Source: Alphaproteobacteria bacterium (GTDB taxonomy: Bacteria > Pseudomonadota > Alphaproteobacteria > UBA8366). Taken from it: DNA of 18,400 bases. Where the stretch lies: the NCBI GenBank assembly GCA_018665505.1, contig JABJCS010000258.1:1-18400 (forward strand). Direction: 5' to 3'. Made by a program: the position numbers and the translations under genes. This document shows, one piece after another, positions 14,432 through 18,400 of this stretch. Below the pieces are notes generated by a model, which saw only the letters and a list, made by a program, of their open reading frames with translations, made no database searches and was not told where the DNA came from. Every line of letters starts with the position of its first letter. Position 1 is the stretch's first letter.

Positions 14432-15252
14432 GCATTCCCGAAAAGCCATGCGTGAAGGCGAGGTGCGAAGCGGTAGCCACGCTCGAGCGCGCCTAGGCAG
14501 ATTTCCGTTTGCACCGCTTCGAGCCGGGCGAGGGTCGCACCGACAGGCATGATCGTGACATCCCATTCGATCCCGGCGTCGCGGAAAGTTTTTGCGGCGA
14601 GAGCCACGTCATCCCAACTCCCTTCACGCCCGTCCGAGACGAACTTGAGCTGCCCCGCATCGGAGAGATCGCGGTAGGCGGCGAGTACGTGTGGCTGGAT
14701 CGCCGCGTCCCAGGCTTCACCCGAAAGTGTCAATTTCGGGCTCGCGGACCAGAACCATTCGCGGGTACCGTCCGTATAGTGAGAGTGGATGAGCGTCGCG
14801 AGCGGGTCGCGTGGCAATTGCGTGCCGTTGGTCTCTATGGTGACGAAACGGGGCAGGTTGTCCCGGGCGGCCATTGCCTCCAGCACATCGACGAGCGCTG
14901 TCTGGCTTAACATCGGCTCACCGCCGGTGACAACCAGATGAGTCCATTGCCGAGAGTGCTCGTGGAGAAATCGAGGCGCAAGTGCCTCCAGACGGTCGCA
15001 AATCTCCGCCGCCGTCAGCTCTTCCGAGAGGTGGCGGTATGCTAAGTTCCAGGCGTATTCCGTGTCGCAGCCGGTCTCTGCCACAGGGAAATCGGCGAGC
15101 GTCTCGACCGGCCCGTTTGGCATCGACGCATTGCCGAACCCACGGCATTGAAAGTTGCAGCCCCAAAAACGTAGGAACAGCGAAGGCACGCCGGTGTAGC
15201 GGCCCTCGCCTTGGACGGAATGAAAAATCTCCGAGATGCGGTAGCGTTTCAT
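14419..15252 (-). CDS. queE: 7-carboxy-7-deazaguanine synthase QueE, variant with insertion between cluster cysteines
   Basis: This 277-residue radical-SAM enzyme makes the 7-deazaguanine core from 6-carboxytetrahydropterin on the queuosine pathway. MKRYRISEIFHSVQGEGRYTGVPSLFLRFWGCN is the family opening, VVTGGEPMLS the SAM-binding GGEP motif and THLVVTGGE its lead-in. The cluster cysteines are C32 and C36 as CxxxC, but the third is C62 in TGCDTEYAW, after about 25 extra residues (RGFGNASMPNGPVE and on). Common QueE proteins have CxxxCxxC. The CxGFG...TGCD form resembles QueE seen in marine bacteria and phages. QueC, QueD and QueF are not in the window. The PEBP-like gene ends 21 bp upstream and is probably in the same transcript. 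Confidence 0.9.
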   Translation of the reverse strand: MKRYRISEIFHSVQGEGRYTGVPSLFLRFWGCNFQCRGFGNASMPNGPVETLADFPVAETGCDTEYAWNLAYRHLSEELTAAEICDRLEALAPRFLHEHSRQWTHLVVTGGEPMLSQTALVDVLEAMAARDNLPRFVTIETNGTQLPRDPLATLIHSHYTDGTREWFWSASPKLTLSGEAWDAAIQPHVLAAYRDLSDAGQLKFVSDGREGSWDDVALAAKTFRDAGIEWDVTIMPVGATLARLEAVQTEICLGALERGYRFAPRLHAWLFGNAPGT

Positions 15253-15273
15253 CCCGCTATAGGCGTGTTGCGC

Positions 15274-15762
15274 TTATCGCTTGTAAAGCCCCATGATTGC
15301 GGCTTTCTCCAGCGTCGCGAAATGCAGATTGAATCCAACCACCGCGGGCATGATGTCGGCGGGCAGTTCCAATTTCGAATTGCATGCGTGCACGGTGAAA
15401 GGATAGCGGTGCGGGTGGTCACCTTCGGGTGGGCAGGGGCCGCCGTAGCCGGGTGCCCCGAAATCGGTACGGGTTTCCAGCGCGCCGTTGGGCATACCAT
15501 TGCCGCTTGCGCCCAACGCCAGCTCACGCACATCGGCCGGGATATTGATCACTAGCCAGTGCCAGAATCCACTGCCCGTCGGTGCGTCCGGATCGAAACA
15601 GGTGACAGCGAAGCTCTCGGTACCCGCTGGAGGTTCGCCCCAGGCCAGATGGGGTGACTGGTTATTGCCCGCACAGCCGAAGCCGTAACTCTCCGACAAT
15701 GCGTGGTCGTTGGCGAGATAGTCGCCATCCTTAAAGCTGTTGCTGGTGACTGAAAAGCTCAT
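15274..15762 (-). CDS. YbhB/YbcL-type phosphatidylethanolamine-binding (PEBP/RKIP-like) protein
   Basis: The 162-residue protein has the bacterial PEBP signatures: FDPDAPTGSGFWHWLVINIP near the middle and GYGGPCPPEGDHPHRYPFTVHA about 30 residues later, which together form the anion-binding pocket. Opening MSFSVTSNSFKDGDYLANDHALSESYGFGCAGNNQSPHLAW also fits. No signal peptide is seen, so it is probably cytosolic. Biochemical roles of bacterial members are largely unknown; the name Raf kinase inhibitor-like comes from the eukaryotic fold. The ATG at 15762 has a strong GGAGGAGAG ribosome site; a longer frame to 15855 is not family-like. It is the first gene ahead of queE and divergent from the caspase-domain lipoprotein. 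Confidence 0.92.
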   Translation of the reverse strand: MSFSVTSNSFKDGDYLANDHALSESYGFGCAGNNQSPHLAWGEPPAGTESFAVTCFDPDAPTGSGFWHWLVINIPADVRELALGASGNGMPNGALETRTDFGAPGYGGPCPPEGDHPHRYPFTVHACNSKLELPADIMPAVVGFNLHFATLEKAAIMGLYKR

Positions 15763-15852
15763 GGTTGCTCTCCTCCCGGTTGGTTTCTTATCGGTCTTTC
15801 TTTGGCAATAAAGATAGTCCGGATATCGGGCGAAGGAAATCGCTTCATGGGG

Positions 15853-15887
15853 CACAATTGGGTGGCGCGCGAAAATTGTGTTACACT
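15853..15887 (+). promoter_or_regulatory. inverted repeat over a possible promoter of the caspase lipoprotein gene
   Basis: CACAATT (15853-15859) and AATTGTG (15874-15880) are perfect 7-bp arms with a 14-nt spacer, centre to centre 21 bp. TTGGGT (15858-15863) and TACACT (15882-15887), spaced 18 bp, make a modest sigma70 candidate (3 and 4 of 6 bases). A dimeric repressor on the arms would block it. Message would start near 15894, leaving a 20-odd-nt leader with the ribosome site. Confidence 0.33.
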
Positions 15888-15915
15888 TCCGGGTCTGCTT
15901 CCGGGGAGAGGCAAA

Positions 15916-17238
15916 ATGCTGACGAAACTATACACGTGTATTCTACGAGCATCCGTCCTGTCGGTAGCGCTACTGCTCGGCGCCTGTCAGGCGACCCATC
16001 AATACACCACACCAAATAAAGTCGCCCCCCTCGCGGAGGGCGACGTGGAATCCTTTCAAATCGTCGCCGGTGGGCATTGGCGCAACACGGGCATCCAGTT
16101 GAAAGCCGGAACCGAATACCACATCACCGCTGACGGGAAATGGCGGATGAGCCCGCACTGCAATCAAACCGACGCCAGCGGCGAAGTCCTACAATACAAT
16201 CTGTTTTGTCAGGATCCGTTGAACACGCGGCCGCTCGCGGCGGTGAATTCTCAAACCCTGATTGGCCGGATCGGACCGACCGGCGTGTTGTTCCCGGTCG
16301 GCAAGAACCTAATTTTTACGGCGGCGGAAGATGGTGTGCTCTATCTCGGTCCGAACGATTTGGAATCCTTCTTGTTCGACAATACCGGTATGCTCAGCGT
16401 CAAAGTGGCGCGAACCGATCCCGTCCCACCACCTGTTCGAACCGCAAGCAAACCACCGGCGCCCGCCCGTCTCGCGGCCCCCGCGCCAAAGCCGGTCGCG
16501 TCGCTCAACTCGATCGACGCGGGAAGTCTCGATTTCGGTAAATTCCATGCCCTCGTCATCGGGAACGATACCTATGGCGACTTGCCGAAGCTGGGTACCG
16601 CGCGGGCGGATGCAGAACGGATCGCTGGGGTGTTGAATCGGGAATACGGTTATACGGTAACCTTACTGCGGGATGCGACGCGGGACCAAATCCTCGACGC
16701 CTTCGATCGGTTGCGGCGCGAGCTCGACGAGGATGACAATCTCCTGATTTACTATGCAGGCCACGGGTGGCTCGATCCGGACGCGGATCGCGGTTATTGG
16801 CTGCCGGTAGATGCACGCCGGGATACGCGTTCGCGCTGGCTCTCCAATGGCGATATCACGGACCTGTTACGGGCGACCAAGGCGCGTCAGGTTATGGTGG
16901 TCGCCGACAGCTGCTATTCCGGCACCTTAACCCGTGGCATCAAGATCGCCTCCGAAGGGTCGGGTTATCTGAAAAAACTCATGATCAAGCGCTCCCGCAC
17001 GGTCTTGACCTCGGGTGCTCTGGAGCCGGTCGCGGATAGCGGCGGCGGTGGGCATTCGGTCTTCGCCAAGGCCTTCATCGAAAGTCTGGCGCAAAACAAT
17101 GGGGTACTCGACGGGACCCAGCTCTATAGCGAAATTCGCGAGCGCGTACGCCTCAATGCGGACCAGACGCCGCAATACTCGAATATCCGCAAGGCCGGTC
17201 ACGAGATTGGCGGCGATTTTGTTTTTGCGAAGCGATAG
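15916..17238 (+). CDS. lipoprotein with lectin-like domain and C14 caspase domain (orthocaspase-like)
   Basis: ATG 15916 has GGGGAGAGG just upstream. The 440-residue product begins with a lipoprotein signal ending LLGAC, so C24 is the lipidated residue. Residues about 42-165 form a beta-rich domain (GGHWRNTGIQLKAGTEYHITADGKW) resembling the PA-IL/LecA-like galactophilic lectin fold; that match is tentative. A Pro/Ala-rich linker spans about 168-197. The C-terminal caspase domain starts KFHALVIGNDTYGDLPKL. It has the catalytic dyad H283 (YYAGHG) and C333 (DSCYSG), so a cysteine peptidase activity is expected. Bacterial orthocaspases usually cut after basic residues. The protein would be anchored in the envelope, facing the periplasm or outside. 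It is monocistronic and convergent with the GFA operon. Upstream ATGs at 15802 and 15847 are rejected because they bury the signal peptide. Confidence 0.88.
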   Translation: MLTKLYTCILRASVLSVALLLGACQATHQYTTPNKVAPLAEGDVESFQIVAGGHWRNTGIQLKAGTEYHITADGKWRMSPHCNQTDASGEVLQYNLFCQDPLNTRPLAAVNSQTLIGRIGPTGVLFPVGKNLIFTAAEDGVLYLGPNDLESFLFDNTGMLSVKVARTDPVPPPVRTASKPPAPARLAAPAPKPVASLNSIDAGSLDFGKFHALVIGNDTYGDLPKLGTARADAERIAGVLNREYGYTVTLLRDATRDQILDAFDRLRRELDEDDNLLIYYAGHGWLDPDADRGYWLPVDARRDTRSRWLSNGDITDLLRATKARQVMVVADSCYSGTLTRGIKIASEGSGYLKKLMIKRSRTVLTSGALEPVADSGGGGHSVFAKAFIESLAQNNGVLDGTQLYSEIRERVRLNADQTPQYSNIRKAGHEIGGDFVFAKR

Positions 17239-17250
17239 TAGCGGGCTCCT

Positions 17251-17658
17251 TTAGGGCTGCCCTTCGATATCCTTGACGCCGTCCGGCACGGGGATCCAGC
17301 CCTGAGCGCTTTTCGTCCAAACCATCGCTGTCGGGCGCAGCCAGCTGGTGTCGTCTAACGTGCCTGGCTTTAGCGTTAAAACGCCATCGATGTAGTGAGG
17401 CGTGTTGTGGATGCGCACGCCGCAGTCGGGGCAAAAGACGCCGGTGTTTTTGTTGCCGCTATCGGCGGTGCGGGTATAGCTTTTGGTGACGCCGGTAATT
17501 TTTAGATCGTCCGTCTTCACGATCATCGACATGCCGAAAGCACTGCCGGATTGGTTTTGGCATTCGCTGCAATGGCAGGCGATGAGGTGTAGGGGCTCGT
17601 CAGTGAGGTCGTAGCGGACCTGGCCACATTGGCAACCGCCGGAATAGGGTGCGGGCAT
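17251..17658 (-). CDS. GFA/CENP-V domain zinc protein, copy 1
   Basis: The 135-residue protein is one GFA domain. The zinc ligands are all present in the family order: C9, C11 (GCQCG), C28, C30, C33 (ACHCSECQ), then C76 and C79 (FCPDCG). The family is named for glutathione-dependent formaldehyde-activating enzyme, although formaldehyde-glutathione chemistry is not proven for most members. The ribosome site GGAG overlaps the stop of the upstream copy (GTGGAGTAAG), so translation is coupled. It is roughly 60% identical by eye to that copy, with the first twelve residues the same. C-terminus QGWIPVPDGVKDIEGQP differs from its twin. Cytosolic; no signal peptide. Confidence 0.93.
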   Translation of the reverse strand: MPAPYSGGCQCGQVRYDLTDEPLHLIACHCSECQNQSGSAFGMSMIVKTDDLKITGVTKSYTRTADSGNKNTGVFCPDCGVRIHNTPHYIDGVLTLKPGTLDDTSWLRPTAMVWTKSAQGWIPVPDGVKDIEGQP

Positions 17659-17663
17659 ATTTC

Positions 17664-18062
17664 TTACTCCACCATTTCAATATCGTTCGGGATATCGACC
17701 CAAGGCTGCTTGCGGCGCGTCCAGACCATGCGTTCCGGCCGCAAGCCATGTGTATCGTCGAGCGTACCTGGCTTCAACAGATAGACGTCGTGATCGACGC
17801 TCGGGATGTTGTAGATTCGCACACCGCAATTGGGACAGAAGATCCCGGTCATCGGCTTTCCGCTATCGGCAATGCGGGTGTAGCTTTTCGGTGTGCCCTT
17901 AACCCGCAAATCGCCGCTCTTCACCCATAACGCCATGCCGAAGGCACTGCCGGATTGCGTCTGACATTCCGTGCAGTGGCAGGCGGTGGTCTTGATTGGC
18001 TCGGCGGTGATCTCGTAGCGGATGTTGCCGCATTGGCATCCGCCGGAATAGGGTGCGGGCAT
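17664..18062 (-). CDS. GFA/CENP-V domain zinc protein, copy 2
   Basis: This 132-residue twin of the downstream GFA protein keeps the same seven ligand cysteines: C9, C11, C28, C30, C33, C76 and C79. Motifs are GCQCGNIRY, ACHCTECQTQSGSAFGM and FCPNCGVRI. A GGAGGAG ribosome site lies before the ATG at 18062 and overlaps the stop region of the upstream hydrolase gene. Gene spacing is 12 bp from the hydrolase and 5 bp to copy 1, so the three form one transcript. Differences from copy 1 gather in residues 44-58 and 86-96, the likely substrate-facing loops, and in the C-terminal ten residues. The precise reaction is unknown. Confidence 0.93.
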   Translation of the reverse strand: MPAPYSGGCQCGNIRYEITAEPIKTTACHCTECQTQSGSAFGMALWVKSGDLRVKGTPKSYTRIADSGKPMTGIFCPNCGVRIYNIPSVDHDVYLLKPGTLDDTHGLRPERMVWTRRKQPWVDIPNDIEMVE

Positions 18063-18074
18063 CGTGCACTCCTC

Positions 18075-18400
18075 CTATAAGGCGTCGAGAAAGTTGGCGA
18101 GTGCTTGATTGAAGGCTTCCGGCTTCTCGAAATTGGGCAGATGCGCGGCACCTTCAATGACCGCCCATCCGGCACCCGCGATTTGATCGCGATAAATCTC
18201 CATTCGCGCCGGCGGGGTTGGGGCATCGACTTCTCCGGCGATAACCATGGTCGGGGTTTTAATTTCACCGAGCCGGGCGTCGTAGCGCATCGCGTTGATG
18301 GCTTCCGTCGTATAAGCATAGCTATCGACCGACAACGCGGTAATCGCGCGTTCCAACTGGGCGAAGCCTTCGGGGTCTCTCGATTTATAGTCTTCGGGAA
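18075..18400 (-). CDS. alpha/beta hydrolase (partial, N-terminus off the right edge)
   Basis: The frame is open from the window edge (PEDYKSRDPEGFAQLERAI...) to a TAG at 18075, about 108 residues of the C-terminal part. TPTMVIAGEVDAPTP carries the catalytic aspartate and IEGAAHLPNFEKPEAFNQALANFLDAL the catalytic histidine, in the usual order of the alpha/beta-hydrolase fold. The ending resembles 3-oxoadipate enol-lactonase-like enzymes, but the nucleophile region is not in the window, so the substrate cannot be given. It is the first visible gene of an operon with two GFA proteins. A hydrolase beside GFA proteins recalls formaldehyde or thioester detoxification, but that is speculation. Confidence 0.88.
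   Translation of the reverse strand, partial: PEDYKSRDPEGFAQLERAITALSVDSYAYTTEAINAMRYDARLGEIKTPTMVIAGEVDAPTPPARMEIYRDQIAGAGWAVIEGAAHLPNFEKPEAFNQALANFLDAL

Noticed and set aside
14509..14910. Plus-strand open frame of 133 codons opposite queE
   Set aside because: Opposite strand of conserved QueE sequence including the GGEP motif; no independent signature.
15802..15915. Extended N-terminus of the caspase lipoprotein
   Set aside because: It would place 38 residues before the lipoprotein signal peptide, whereas ATG 15916 has a strong ribosome site and starts the signal directly.

Overview
The window reads as ordinary, gene-dense chromosome from a GC-rich (about 60% by eye) alphaproteobacterium. 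Product types and small gene families (IalB-like secreted protein, type-III asparaginase, MDR quinone reductases, tandem GFA proteins) and the interspersed CCCTCTCC/GGGAGAGG and ATTCCGGG/CCCGGAAT palindromes point to a Rhodospirillales- or Rhizobiales-like lineage. The exact order cannot be fixed from sequence alone. I see no tRNA, rRNA, transposase, CRISPR array, phage gene or replication origin, and no gene-free stretch over 300 bases.

Left part (1-5728): a minus-strand operon encodes a type-III asparaginase followed by two tandem zinc-free quinone oxidoreductases, the second running off the left edge. Divergent from it is a small SpoU/TrmH RNA methyltransferase. Its stop codon overlaps that of a convergent luciferase-like flavin monooxygenase, which is coupled by a TAATG overlap to an upstream 14-helix DHA2 drug exporter.

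Middle (5729-12312): a 206-bp divergent control region carries a perfect 16-nt palindrome and a 14-bp direct repeat with a 20-bp period. It precedes a secreted IalB-like protein, then a 107-bp nested palindromic repeat, a 68-residue conserved-looking small protein, and divergent rlmN. A CxxC-less carboxymuconolactone decarboxylase-like gene follows. After a pair of palindromic repeats comes a tight three-gene operon: an SdhA/FrdA-like flavoprotein with altered active site, an SdhB-like iron-sulfur protein with non-standard C-terminal cysteines, and a TauD-type 2-oxoglutarate dioxygenase. This operon is the best candidate for an uncharacterised pathway. A third copy of the palindrome family sits at its end, against a convergent two-cysteine maleate isomerase/Asp-Glu racemase family gene.

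Right part (12315-18400): a class III cyclase-like protein lacking two conserved catalytic positions is divergent from a complete bacteriohemerythrin. Next are a QueE with a long insertion inside its radical-SAM cysteine motif, co-directional with a YbhB/PEBP protein. Divergent from these is a predicted outer-envelope lipoprotein combining a lectin-like beta domain, a Pro/Ala-rich linker and a caspase (C14) domain with an intact His-Cys dyad. The window ends in a minus-strand operon of an alpha/beta hydrolase (cut by the right edge) and two tandem GFA-domain proteins.
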